From assembly GCF_003688855.1 (NCBI RefSeq), contig NZ_REFW01000001.1:930001-994000 (forward strand): a DNA stretch of 64,000 nucleotides, in the 5' to 3' direction. Under the pieces are notes generated by a model. The model saw only the letters and a list, made by a program, of their open reading frames with translations, had not been told where the DNA came from and made no database searches. The stretch is from Tessaracoccus antarcticus (GTDB taxonomy: Bacteria; Actinomycetota; Actinomycetes; Propionibacteriales; Propionibacteriaceae). A program made the position numbers and the translations under genes. Of this stretch, positions 8,868 to 18,104 are shown in pieces. Position 1 is the first letter of the stretch. Every line of letters starts with the position of its first letter.

Positions 8868-9770
8868 GTGACCCTCCCCATCAACCAACACGCACTACAG
8901 CCACGGCCGCACACCACGCCGGGAGTGACACTGACTCCCCGTCGCCCCGCCCACCCTTGGCGCGAACCGCTCTTCCACGTCGGCATGGGGCTCGTCTCAC
9001 TCGTGTGGATCGCACCACTGGTGTTCGTTGCGTTCGTCGCCTTTCGTACGTTCACCGATATCACCAGCAACGGACTCGGCTCCCTGCCACGCTCCTTCAG
9101 CGTGGATGGTTTCGTCACCGTCTTCACGGACGGACTGGCAGGCAGAGCGGTGTGGAACAGCGTGATCGTGACCGTGTCCACTGTGTTCTTCACGCTGCTC
9201 TTCTCGTCATGGGCCGCCTTTGCGCTGAGCCGGTTCCACATCCCGTGGCGTCGAGGCGTGCTGCTGTTCATGCTCGCCGGCAACCTCCTGCCACCCCAGA
9301 TCCTCCTGATTCCCGTCTCGCGGATCAGCGAAAGTCTCGGGATCGCCGACACACTTCTGGCGCTCATCATCGTCCAGATTGCATTCGGGCTCGGCTTCTA
9401 CACATTCGTGCTCCACGGGTTCATGCGCTCCATCCCTGTGGAGATTTTTGAGGCAGCACGGGTGGACGGATCGGGTGAGTTGAGCACGTACATCCGGATC
9501 GTCCTTCCGCTCTGTCGACCCTCACTGGCCGCCCTCGGGGCACTGGCCACGACGTGGGTGTGGAACGACCTCATCTGGGCTCTGACCGTCCTGCGCACGG
9601 AGACGAAATTCCCGATCACGGCGGCCCTCCTCAACATTCAGGGGGGATTCGTGAGCCAGTGGAACGTGGTGGCAGCCGGTGCCATGGTCGCGGCAGTGCC
9701 CACCGCGATCGTGTTCTTCATGTTCCAGAAGCACTTCGTGTCCGGCTTGGCCGTCGGATCCAACAAGTAG
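8868..9770 (+). CDS. Sugar ABC transporter permease (MalG type)
   Basis: 300 aa from GTG 8868, one base after the previous stop and preceded by GGAAGGAGG. Six membrane segments and the EAA loop FEAARVDGSGELSTYIRIVLP mark it as the partner permease of a CUT1 importer. The C-terminus (FMFQKHFVSGLAVGSNK) is the classic ending of MalG-type subunits: a short helix and GLxxGxxK tail. It completes the membrane channel with the upstream permease. Confidence 0.92.
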   Translation: MTLPINQHALQPRPHTTPGVTLTPRRPAHPWREPLFHVGMGLVSLVWIAPLVFVAFVAFRTFTDITSNGLGSLPRSFSVDGFVTVFTDGLAGRAVWNSVIVTVSTVFFTLLFSSWAAFALSRFHIPWRRGVLLFMLAGNLLPPQILLIPVSRISESLGIADTLLALIIVQIAFGLGFYTFVLHGFMRSIPVEIFEAARVDGSGELSTYIRIVLPLCRPSLAALGALATTWVWNDLIWALTVLRTETKFPITAALLNIQGGFVSQWNVVAAGAMVAAVPTAIVFFMFQKHFVSGLAVGSNK

Positions 9771-9780
9771 GAGGGTGAGC

Positions 9781-11904
9781 ATGAACACGCAGTGGGAACT
9801 GCAAACTCGACGCACCGCCTACGTGGTGAGTGTGCTGCCGGACGGTTCCGGGCTGGTGCCAGACCACTGGGGACCGCAGATGGGGGACGTGCCCAGGTGG
9901 GCGGAGCCGTACCGATTCTCCGGGTTCACCACCGCGGCCGACGTCACGCCTCTCGAGTATGCGAGCGACGGTCAGAGGCATGCTGCCTTCAGCGAGTTGC
10001 TTGTGGCCCGGCCGGACTCCTACACCGGTGCCTGCTGGACAGTTCTGCCAGAAGAGGCGACGTTGACCCGTACCTCCGTCGGGGAGCGGTTGATCGTCCC
10101 TCTGCTCGACGAGACGGGCGAGCTCACACTGGAGCTGCGGTTCCAGACTTCCCTCACCCACGACGTTGTCCGCCGCAGTATCACCATGACCAATCGTGGC
10201 GGCGAGGCTGTCGAACTGTCACGCGCGTTCTCGGGAGCCTGGAATCTTCCGCTCGGGCAGAAGGTTCGCGTGGACTACTTGGCTGGATCCTGGGCCCGCG
10301 AGTTCCAACGGCGATCCATTGACCTCGGGTGGGGCACCTTCTCCATCGGTAGCCGACAGGGGCTGACAGGTCTGCAGTCCAGCCCGGTGGTCACCCTCAC
10401 CGCCTTGCCCGACATGGACTCGAATGCGGTTCCCGAAGGGGTGGCCTACGGGGTGGCGCTTGACTGGAGTGGTTCCTGGCGGTTGCAGGTGGAATGCTCC
10501 CCGGTGGGCCAGCACGTCCGCGTGTCCACCGGGGTACACGAAGACGTCTGCACCGTGGTGCTCGAAGCCGGTCAAACATTCACTTCGCCCGACACCCTGG
10601 GCGTCTTCAGCGCACAAGGGCCTGAGGGGGTGATGCAGGCGTGGCACGAGTTCCAAGGGGCGGAGTTGGCACGGGGCTCGGCCGAGAATCGCCGTCCAGT
10701 CGTGTACAACTCGTGGATGGCGACGTTCTTCGACGTCACCGTTGAACACCAGAAGCAGCTGGCCCGGATCGCCGCGGACATCGGGGTGGAGACATTTGTT
10801 GTGGACGATGGCTGGTTCGTCGGTCGTGCCAGCGATGATGCCGGACTTGGTGACTGGGCACCCGACCCGGCGAAGTTTCCGGCGGGCCTTGCGGAGTTGG
10901 CAGAGTACGTCGCCGGTCTTGGGATGAGCTTTGGCATCTGGATCGAACCCGAGGGTGTGAACCCTGACAGCGACCTCTACCGTTGTCATCCCGATTGGGT
11001 GTACCGCGCGGGCGAGCGACCGCTGGAGCTCATCCGTCACCAGTACGTGCTGGACCTGGGCCGATCCGATGTGCACGACTGGGTGGCGGACACGCTGCGG
11101 AGCCTTGTGAGTTCAACCGGCATCACCTACCTGAAATGGGACATGAATCGTCCCGTCAGCGATGGAGGCAGGCCGGGGGACCGACACGGCCGGGAATGGT
11201 CACTGCAACACACCCGCAATTACTACCGCCTTCTTGACATGTTGCGTCTGGAGTTCCCCCATGTCGTGGTGGAAGCCTGTTCAAGCGGCGGCGGTCGGAT
11301 CGACAATGCAGTTCTGGCCAGGGCGGACGTGGTCTGGGCCAGCGACGAGGTGGGTGCTCGAGACCGACTCGTCATCCAGGACGGATTTCTGTCCGCTTAC
11401 CCGGCTTCGGCAATGAGTTCCTGGGTCACAGACGATGTTGGCCACCGGGACCGATTGACACCCAGTTTGGGGTACCGATTCGCGGTCGCGATGTGTGGGG
11501 TTCTGGGCATCGGGACCGACCTGCTCGCCTGGTGCCAATCGGAGCGCGATACCGCACAGCGAATGATCTCGACGTACAAGGACGTGCGTGCCGTCCTGCA
11601 CCGCGGGCAACTGCGAAAACACGGGGATGTCAGACTCAACGGCTACTGCCTTGAGTACAACGGCCCGGTGGATGATCCACGTACGGTGCTGATCGTTTTC
11701 GACAGGGACCGAGACCGGACCCGGGACCGGGAGATCGTACGTGTCCACCCCTCGGGTCTACTGCCCGGGACTCGCTACAGCATTGGTGGTTCAGGTACGA
11801 CGATCACCGCAGAAGCCGCCCGGCATCTGGGAATACCCGTCGCGTTCAGCTGGGCGCCCGACGCCGACGTCCTCGTTCTGGCCCCGGTTGATGCCATGGC
11901 CTGA
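9781..11904 (+). CDS. GH36 alpha-galactosidase
   Basis: 707 aa from ATG 9781, preceded by GGAGGGTGAGC. The N-terminal beta-supersandwich (about residues 1-320) is followed by a TIM barrel and a C-terminal beta domain. The family nucleophile is Asp454 in LKWDMNR and the acid/base is Asp522 in WASDEVGARDR. The GH36 motif CSSGGGRID lies between them, as in characterised retaining alpha-galactosidases of this family. The acid/base loop reads SDEVGARDR where many homologues have SDNTDAIDR, which may alter specificity. With no signal peptide it should hydrolyse imported alpha-galactosides such as melibiose- or raffinose-type sugars in the cytoplasm. It follows the permeases by ten bases. Confidence 0.9.
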   Translation: MNTQWELQTRRTAYVVSVLPDGSGLVPDHWGPQMGDVPRWAEPYRFSGFTTAADVTPLEYASDGQRHAAFSELLVARPDSYTGACWTVLPEEATLTRTSVGERLIVPLLDETGELTLELRFQTSLTHDVVRRSITMTNRGGEAVELSRAFSGAWNLPLGQKVRVDYLAGSWAREFQRRSIDLGWGTFSIGSRQGLTGLQSSPVVTLTALPDMDSNAVPEGVAYGVALDWSGSWRLQVECSPVGQHVRVSTGVHEDVCTVVLEAGQTFTSPDTLGVFSAQGPEGVMQAWHEFQGAELARGSAENRRPVVYNSWMATFFDVTVEHQKQLARIAADIGVETFVVDDGWFVGRASDDAGLGDWAPDPAKFPAGLAELAEYVAGLGMSFGIWIEPEGVNPDSDLYRCHPDWVYRAGERPLELIRHQYVLDLGRSDVHDWVADTLRSLVSSTGITYLKWDMNRPVSDGGRPGDRHGREWSLQHTRNYYRLLDMLRLEFPHVVVEACSSGGGRIDNAVLARADVVWASDEVGARDRLVIQDGFLSAYPASAMSSWVTDDVGHRDRLTPSLGYRFAVAMCGVLGIGTDLLAWCQSERDTAQRMISTYKDVRAVLHRGQLRKHGDVRLNGYCLEYNGPVDDPRTVLIVFDRDRDRTRDREIVRVHPSGLLPGTRYSIGGSGTTITAEAARHLGIPVAFSWAPDADVLVLAPVDAMA

Positions 11905-12002
11905 CCAACTCTGCTCAGGACAGAACCAGAAATCAATTGCCGCACGACAGCGGGTGGCACACCACCCTTGAGCGACCCTGCCCATCAGGGCCAGGAAGGA
12001 CG

Positions 12003-14963
12003 ATGACCATGGCCACAACAGGTATTCCTCGGCACACCACCGATGTGGATCAGCCGGTGCCAGAAGAGCTCCAGATCCGTCTGGAGTCGGGGGAGGCCGT
12101 CGTCTGGCGTCAAACCCTGACCCTGCCGACATACGAGCCCGATGACCCGTCGCAGTACCCGATGTACCTGGACAACCGCGTCTATCAGGGCTCCAGCGGC
12201 CGGGTGTACCCGATGCCTTTCGTGGAGGGGGTCGCGCGCACACCGGTACCGCGTGCCTGGCACGCCGTCTTCCTGGAGAACCTTTATGTCCGGGTGGTGG
12301 TGTTGCCCGAACTCGGTGGGAGGATCTATTCCGGTTACGACAAGACCACCGGCTACGACTTCTTCTACCGCAACAGGGTCATCAAACCAGCACTCGTCGG
12401 ACTGGACGGACCCTGGATCAGCGGTGGGGTCGAGTTCAACTGGCCGCAGCACCACCGCCCCGCGACGTACTTCCCGACTGAGGCGGCCCTCGACATGAAC
12501 GATGACGGCAGCGCGACGGTGTGGTGCGGTGACCATGATCCCTTCGCCCGGATGCATGGCACCCACGGCATCCGGCTGCATGCAGACCGTTCTGTGGTGG
12601 AGATACTCGCCCGACTCCACAACCGCACGAACTTGGATCAGACGTTCCTGTGGTGGGCCAACGCGGCGGTCCGGGTACATGATCAGTACCAGTCGTTCTT
12701 CCCGCAGGATGTCACCTACGTGGCAGACCACGCGCGTCGGGCGATCACTGCGTTCCCCAAGGCTGATCGCCCCTACTACGGAGTCGATTACCCTCGGCTC
12801 GCTGAAGAATGCGCGGGTGCGGACAGGATCGACTTCTACCGAAACATCAAAGCGCCGACGTCCTACATGATCGTCGACACCGACGAGTCGTTCTTTGGCG
12901 GCTACGACCACGCCGCCGAGGCCGGGGTGGTCCACTGGGCCGACAAACGGATCTCTCCGGGCAAGAAGCAGTGGACGTGGGGAAACTCGCCGTTTGGTCA
13001 GGCCTGGGATCGACACCTGACCGACGAGGACGGGCCCTACATCGAGCTGATGGCTGGTGTCTACACCGACAACCAACCGGACTTCGCATGGCTCAGCCCA
13101 GGCGAGGTCAAGCGATTCTCCCAGTTCTGGTATCCCATCCCTGGTATCGGGGTCGCCCACCAGGCAACCGTTGATGCAGCAGTGCACGTCGACCTCACCC
13201 GGACGGGTGCCACCTCCAGAGTGGATGCAGCCTTCACTGTCACCCGACCCACCACGGCAGTGTTGCGCATCCGTGACATCCACTGCGGTGTGCTCCACGA
13301 GGAGGAGGCGCATCTGGTGCCCGGCGAGGTCGCGCGGATTGGCGTGGAGCTGCCGGAAAGTCTTGATGCGGCACGAGTCCGGGTTCAGCTGTGTGAGGGG
13401 GACGACGTCATGCTGGAGTGGAAGCTGGCGACACCGGACGACGCTGAGCCCTGGTCTGCGACGGAGCCTCCTCAGCCGTCCGAGGTTGCCAGCGCCGACG
13501 AGCTGTACCTGACGGGACTCCACCTGGAGCAGTATCGGCACCCGACCCGATCGCCACTTCCGTACTGGGCTGAAGCCCTCCGTCGGGATCCCGGCGATGC
13601 CCGGGTCAACCTGGCTCTCGCCAGACGCGAGTACCGCGCCGGGAAGTATCGTCGGGCGCGCGACCATGCCGAGGCCGCCGTGGCGCGTCTGACCGTTCGT
13701 AACGAGCGGCTCCGGGACACGGAGGCGTACTACGTGCTCGGACTGATCCTTCTCCGGCTGGGTGAGATGGAGGAGGCGGCGAGGCAGTTCGGCCGGGCCG
13801 GATGGGACAACGCATGGGTCATGCCTGCGGGTTTCGAAACGGCGTCGATCCTCGCCCGGAATGGTCAGCATGCTCGGGCGCTTGCTGAGGTCGAATTACT
13901 GCTCCTGCACGGGGCCGAGCATCCACGGCTCGTCGCTCTACGTGTCATTGTGCTCCGCCGGCTCGGACGACTCGACGAGGCCGGCGTGCTGCTCCGCGCA
14001 GCACGCTCCGACAGCCGCGTGGATGATGTGCTCGCGTTCCTTGCCGATGGCGCGCTGCCCACCGACGGGAACTTGCTGGTGGACCTCGGACTTGATCTGG
14101 CTGCGGCGGGGGAGCACATTGAGGCGTTACGCGTCTGGCAGGCCGCCACCATGAGCCCCGTTGTGGTCTCCGGCAACGCCCGTCCGGTCGCCCACTATTT
14201 GATGGCAGCAACTCATCAGCTTCTGGGTGACGCCACGTCGGCAGCCCTGGACCGTTCGCTGGCAAGGGCTGCGGACCGGCGGTGGGCCTTTCCCGTCGGT
14301 TTGGATGCGCACGACGCACTGGTCGCAGCGATTGCCGCCGAGCCCGATGATGCAGTCGCGCGGTTACTGCTGGGCATGCTGCTCTACGACGCCGGCCGCA
14401 GGAGTGAGGCGCAGGAACTGTGGGAGGAGGCGGTCAGCGGGGGACTGGCTGACGCCGTGCTCTTGCGCAACGCGGGACTGGCCGCGTACAACGTCACGGG
14501 GGACGACGAGCGATCGTGGGTGTGCTTCATGAAGGCGCGAGAGTTGGCTCCTGAAGACGCTCGGCTTCTCTACGAGCAGGACCTGCTGGCCGAGCTGCTC
14601 GGGCATCCCGTTTCGGAGCGCCTGCAGCGGCTGGAGTTGGCAGCGACTCTGGTGGGGCGGCGCGACGATCTTGTGGTGCGCTACGCCAACCTGTTGACCG
14701 TCTCGGGGCGGGCCAGTGAAGCGCTGGTGTGGATTGAATCCAGGCAGTTCCAACCCTGGGAGGGCGGGGAGGGTGAGGTTCTCGGAGCCTGGGACGCTGC
14801 CCGGGATGCACTCGGGCTCCCGCGTGAGGATCCTCCGCTCAACCTTGGTGAGGCCCGGCCGGTGGCGATTCCCCCTGTAGCTGTCCACGACGACGGCCAC
14901 ACTGATTACTTCGCCACCAGCCTGCCGGAGCGTCTGCTGTTCCATCGGATCAACCCTCGATGA
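12003..14963 (+). CDS. DUF5107 galactose-mutarotase-fold protein with C-terminal TPR repeats
   Basis: 986 aa from ATG 12003 with AGGAAGGA upstream. Residues about 1-480 match the DUF5107 pattern: a beta-supersandwich of the galactose-mutarotase type, with LPELGGRIYSGYDKTTGYDF, then GGVEFNWPQHH. Histidine, glutamate and aspartate residues in these loops are plausible sugar-binding or catalytic groups. The second half (about residues 500-960) is helical with repeated TPR-like units (NLALARREYRAGKYRRARDH, YYVLGLILLRLGEMEEAARQ). No biochemical function is established to my knowledge. Its place between GH36 and another mutarotase-fold protein suggests processing of an unusual oligosaccharide. No export signal is visible. 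Confidence 0.82.
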   Translation: MTMATTGIPRHTTDVDQPVPEELQIRLESGEAVVWRQTLTLPTYEPDDPSQYPMYLDNRVYQGSSGRVYPMPFVEGVARTPVPRAWHAVFLENLYVRVVVLPELGGRIYSGYDKTTGYDFFYRNRVIKPALVGLDGPWISGGVEFNWPQHHRPATYFPTEAALDMNDDGSATVWCGDHDPFARMHGTHGIRLHADRSVVEILARLHNRTNLDQTFLWWANAAVRVHDQYQSFFPQDVTYVADHARRAITAFPKADRPYYGVDYPRLAEECAGADRIDFYRNIKAPTSYMIVDTDESFFGGYDHAAEAGVVHWADKRISPGKKQWTWGNSPFGQAWDRHLTDEDGPYIELMAGVYTDNQPDFAWLSPGEVKRFSQFWYPIPGIGVAHQATVDAAVHVDLTRTGATSRVDAAFTVTRPTTAVLRIRDIHCGVLHEEEAHLVPGEVARIGVELPESLDAARVRVQLCEGDDVMLEWKLATPDDAEPWSATEPPQPSEVASADELYLTGLHLEQYRHPTRSPLPYWAEALRRDPGDARVNLALARREYRAGKYRRARDHAEAAVARLTVRNERLRDTEAYYVLGLILLRLGEMEEAARQFGRAGWDNAWVMPAGFETASILARNGQHARALAEVELLLLHGAEHPRLVALRVIVLRRLGRLDEAGVLLRAARSDSRVDDVLAFLADGALPTDGNLLVDLGLDLAAAGEHIEALRVWQAATMSPVVVSGNARPVAHYLMAATHQLLGDATSAALDRSLARAADRRWAFPVGLDAHDALVAAIAAEPDDAVARLLLGMLLYDAGRRSEAQELWEEAVSGGLADAVLLRNAGLAAYNVTGDDERSWVCFMKARELAPEDARLLYEQDLLAELLGHPVSERLQRLELAATLVGRRDDLVVRYANLLTVSGRASEALVWIESRQFQPWEGGEGEVLGAWDAARDALGLPREDPPLNLGEARPVAIPPVAVHDDGHTDYFATSLPERLLFHRINPR

Positions 14964-15892
14964 GCTCACAGGACGTGGTGTGGCTCCAGGCAGGGACCAT
15001 CCGGCTTGGAGTCATGCCGCGTCTTGGGGGAAGGATGGTCTCGATGTGCTTTGGCGGTCACGAGTTCCTCTGGCGCAACCCTGCGTTACTGGGCCCGAAG
15101 CTGGAACTGCTGGCCGAGGCCCTCCAGCCGCTGGCCGGAGCGGGATTCTCGGACTGGCAGAACTGGGGCGGGGACAAGACGTGGCCGGCGCCCCAGGGCT
15201 GGTCTGGCCCAGACGAGTGGCCGGGGCCACCCGACGCCGTCCTGGATGCGGGTCATTACCGAATTCTGGAGAAGACTCGGGATCGGGTAGTGATGGAGAG
15301 CGGTTTCGACTCCCGGAGTGGGTTGCGGATCCGGCGAGACCTCCATATTTCACCGGATGAGTCGGTCAGTGTGACGGCGACGTTGACCAACGAAACATCA
15401 CGGCGTGTTCGTTGGGCAACCTGGGGGGTGACCCAACTCGCGTTCGACGCCCGAGATGTGCGAAACGACGAGAGCGCGATCCTCGTGGACGTCATCGGGC
15501 GCGAGGAACCGCGGGTGTTGTTCGCCCCTCTGGGTGAAATGGCGTACACGTTGTCACAGGGAGTGGTCCGCGTTCCGTTCGGAGAGACCGTTGGGAAGAT
15601 CGGATTCCGGAGCCCCGCGGGACGTGTCCGACTCCAGAGGTCGGGGCAGCCGACCCTGATCCTTGACTTCGACGTTGCCACGCAGTCGGTCTATCCGGAC
15701 GACTGCCCCTTCCAACTGTGGATGCAGACCGACCACGGGGGGCCTCTGCCAGGCCTTGATGGTCTCGAGGCAACCGCGCGCTTGGTCGAGTTCGAGCCGC
15801 TTTCCCCGCTGACCGACCTTGATCCAGATGAATCAGTGACGCTGACCAGTCGTTGGAGCGTCAAACCCGCGGAACCGACGAGCCAGGCGTAA
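14960..15892 (+). CDS. DUF4380-like galactose-mutarotase-fold protein
   Basis: 310 aa; ATG 14960 overlaps the previous stop (ATGA), so translation is probably coupled to the DUF5107 gene. The sequence is all beta, with PRLGGRMVSMCFGGHEFLWRN near residue 20 and NWGGDKTWPAPQGW near residue 70. This is the aldose-epimerase-like supersandwich typical of DUF4380 proteins. Possible roles are sugar epimerisation, carbohydrate binding or an uncharacterised lyase/hydrolase step. No signal peptide is present. It closes the sugar-utilisation operon; there is no obvious hairpin terminator after it. Confidence 0.7.
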   Translation: MSSQDVVWLQAGTIRLGVMPRLGGRMVSMCFGGHEFLWRNPALLGPKLELLAEALQPLAGAGFSDWQNWGGDKTWPAPQGWSGPDEWPGPPDAVLDAGHYRILEKTRDRVVMESGFDSRSGLRIRRDLHISPDESVSVTATLTNETSRRVRWATWGVTQLAFDARDVRNDESAILVDVIGREEPRVLFAPLGEMAYTLSQGVVRVPFGETVGKIGFRSPAGRVRLQRSGQPTLILDFDVATQSVYPDDCPFQLWMQTDHGGPLPGLDGLEATARLVEFEPLSPLTDLDPDESVTLTSRWSVKPAEPTSQA

Positions 15893-16234
15893 CGGTGGTG
15901 CCGCCCCGGCCAACCTTGCGTCATACGTGCTTGTCGAAGTTCTGCCCCTTTCCCTCGTCAAACGAACGGCTCATCCGGCGTGCCGCGGGGGTCGAACTCC
16001 GTTCAACTCCATGATCAGGATCCGTCGTCGCACGTACTCGCCGATCGCGTGTAGTGCCGCCGAAATGGTCCAGTTGGTCACTCGCCACTGCATCTGGAGC
16101 GGTGAACGGTACGAGAATCGGAGCGTTTCTCGACTGGTCTCCTCGGGCGCCGACGAACATCAGATGCATTCTCGGGACGCTGGCGCACGTGCGAGACCAA
16201 CGTGTGGTGGCGCTGCTGACTAGTCTGGGGGTCA
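15893..16234. other. Intergenic region, 342 bp, with one unexplained minus-strand frame
   Basis: No gene is firmly supported. On the minus strand a frame is open from 16159 down to a TGA at 15971-15973 and translates to protein-like sequence (MQWRVTNWTISAALHAIGEY from the ATG near 16092, then a basic tail). It lacks a clear ribosome binding site and could be a gene remnant or chance. The promoter of the downstream gene should lie towards 16200. Confidence 0.3.
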
Positions 16235-16831
16235 ATGACTGACGTACCGAAACCCCGCCGCCCCGCATTGCGGGACTCAGCCGCGCTCGACGCCATGGCA
16301 GTGGGCACCGACCCGGTGGCCCAGCTGCACGCCGCCCACGAAACAGCTGCGGTCCTGCTGGGCGTTGGGCGTGCGGGCACCGACCCTCAGGTGACAAGAC
16401 GTCTGATGGCAGTCGTGGATGAGGTGGGGATCACCACGCTCGCCGATTTGTGGGCCACTCGTCCTGCTCGCTCGTTGCCCGGCGTCTTGTACCGGCTCTA
16501 CATCATGCGGGAGTGGGTGTTGGCCGATCTCGACGCCGCGGCCCGCGAGTATGCGGCAGGCGTCCACTACTCCGAGCCCAACCATGCTGTTGCCGGTGCA
16601 GATCCCACCGGCCCCGAAGAGGTGCGCTCCGTCATCGACGACATTCTGCGAGGCGTCTTCGACGGCGACTTCGGCATTGCTATGGAACGCGCGGCCGCCT
16701 TCACGCGCGTGGTGTCGGCGGGAAGAGATTTTCTACGTACCGCGGACGAACAGGCATCGGGGCGGCTGATGGCTCTGGCTGACGACTTGGCCGCGAGCGC
16801 ACGGCTGTGGCGCTCAGGCACCCTCGACTGA
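16235..16831 (+). CDS. Uncharacterised helical protein
   Basis: 198 aa from ATG 16235. The protein appears soluble and mainly alpha-helical. It has an acidic, alanine-rich composition and no signal peptide, membrane segment or recognisable catalytic motif. The stretch LWATRPARSLPGVLYRLYIMREWV near residues 70-95 is the most distinctive and might mark a conserved actinobacterial family. I do not recognise it. It is a single-gene unit flanked by roughly 350-bp gaps on both sides, so no operon partner hints at function. Confidence 0.7.
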   Translation: MTDVPKPRRPALRDSAALDAMAVGTDPVAQLHAAHETAAVLLGVGRAGTDPQVTRRLMAVVDEVGITTLADLWATRPARSLPGVLYRLYIMREWVLADLDAAAREYAAGVHYSEPNHAVAGADPTGPEEVRSVIDDILRGVFDGDFGIAMERAAAFTRVVSAGRDFLRTADEQASGRLMALADDLAASARLWRSGTLD

Positions 16832-17202
16832 ATTTCCCCTTCGGTTTTGGCAGCGGTGGGGTAGTCTCATTGTCGCGTCGAGCCGCGGTAGCCCCGGGCT
16901 CCAATATTCGCCGCTCTGAGCGGCCACTCGCCGTGAGGCGCTCCCGGCTCGGCGCTCCACACGTCGGGGGTTCGACAGGGGCACCGAGTGGATCGGGCAC
17001 CCGCTGTCGCCTGCGCCAAGCGGTTAGTCCGAATTGTCACAGCCACGGCGGGCCCAGCCAGACTCAGGTTGATGTTGAGGTCACGCTTTCACTCTGCAGG
17101 AATACAGACCGATGCCGCCGCTCTTCAACTGACTGATGATGGCACGTTGAAGTGATGTGTTCCCGGGTAGCGCATCCACGCCCGGCGGGTAGCCTCACGA
17201 AG
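16832..17202. other. Intergenic region, 371 bp, no gene recognised
   Basis: Contains several GC-rich inverted repeats, for example GCCGCTC-T-GAGCGGC just after 16910, which may contribute to termination of the upstream gene. A GGGGGTTCGACAGGGG segment resembles a tRNA T-loop but the flanking stems do not pair. No structured RNA could be confirmed. Confidence 0.35.
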
Positions 17203-18063
17203 ATGAGGATCGCCACCTGGAACGTGAACTCCGCCAAGCAGCGGATGCCGCGGTTGTTGACGTGGCTGGAGGCGCGCCAGCCCGACGTCGTCTGCCTTCA
17301 AGAGACGAAGCTGACTGATGTGGCATTCGCCGATCTCCTCAACGAACCGTTGGGTGATCTCGGTTATGAGGTGGCTCACCACGGTCAGGGGGGATTCAAC
17401 GGCGTGGCGCTGCTCTCGCGCGTCGGTCTGGCCGATGTGGAGCGCGACTTCCCCGGCCAACCCGTCTTCCGCGGCGACACTGAGGCGCGAGCGATCAGCG
17501 GCACCTGCGACGGCGTGCGCATTCACAGCCTGTACGCGCCCAACGGGCGCGAGGTGGACTCCGACCATTACGCCTACAAGCTTGAATGGTTCGACGCCCT
17601 CGCGGCGGCCATCGCCGCTGGCCCGGCAGCGGTGGCGCTGTGTGGCGACATGAACGTCGCGCCCGCCGATGCCGACCTGTTCGACCCCGCCGCCTGGGTC
17701 GGCCAGACCCACGTGACTGTTCGGGAACGGCAACGCCTGGCCGCTCTGGGCCTGATCGACGTGACGCGTGTCCACTGGCCGGAGCACCCACGACTGTTCT
17801 CCTACTGGGACTACCGTGCTGGGATGTTTCACCAGGACCTGGGCATGAGGATCGATCTCGTCCTGGCCTCCCCGCCGGTGGCGGAGCGGGTCGCGGCAGC
17901 ATGGGTGGACCGTGCCGCGCGCAAGGGAAAGCTCCCCAGTGACCACGCGCCCGTCATCGTCGATCTGGACGAGGCCCCGGACGGGGACATCGGTCCCGTT
18001 GTCCCGCCACCGTCGAATCCCAGGCGCACGGGAAGGACAAAACTTCCACATGCACTGGACTGA
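17203..18063 (+). CDS. xth: Exodeoxyribonuclease III / AP endonuclease
   Basis: 286 aa from ATG 17203 (MRIATWNVNS), chosen because it is the family's canonical start; upstream in-frame codons do not look like protein. Exonuclease III motifs are in order: WNVNSAKQR, the metal-binding glutamate in QETKL, the YAPNG loop, the DxN active-site motif in GDMNVAP, and the terminal SDHAP histidine. The enzyme incises DNA at abasic sites in base excision repair and has 3'-5' exonuclease activity. Length is slightly above the usual 255-270 aa because of a basic C-terminal tail. Confidence 0.93.
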   Translation: MRIATWNVNSAKQRMPRLLTWLEARQPDVVCLQETKLTDVAFADLLNEPLGDLGYEVAHHGQGGFNGVALLSRVGLADVERDFPGQPVFRGDTEARAISGTCDGVRIHSLYAPNGREVDSDHYAYKLEWFDALAAAIAAGPAAVALCGDMNVAPADADLFDPAAWVGQTHVTVRERQRLAALGLIDVTRVHWPEHPRLFSYWDYRAGMFHQDLGMRIDLVLASPPVAERVAAAWVDRAARKGKLPSDHAPVIVDLDEAPDGDIGPVVPPPSNPRRTGRTKLPHALD

Positions 18064-18104
18064 GGAGGGCACCAACCATCCTGCCCCCGGGAGGGCCTGT
18101 GTTG

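Noticed and set aside
16970..17000. A tRNA or tmRNA suggested by GGGGGTTCGACAGGGG
   Set aside because: Flanking bases do not form the T-stem or an acceptor stem, and no anticodon arm is found.
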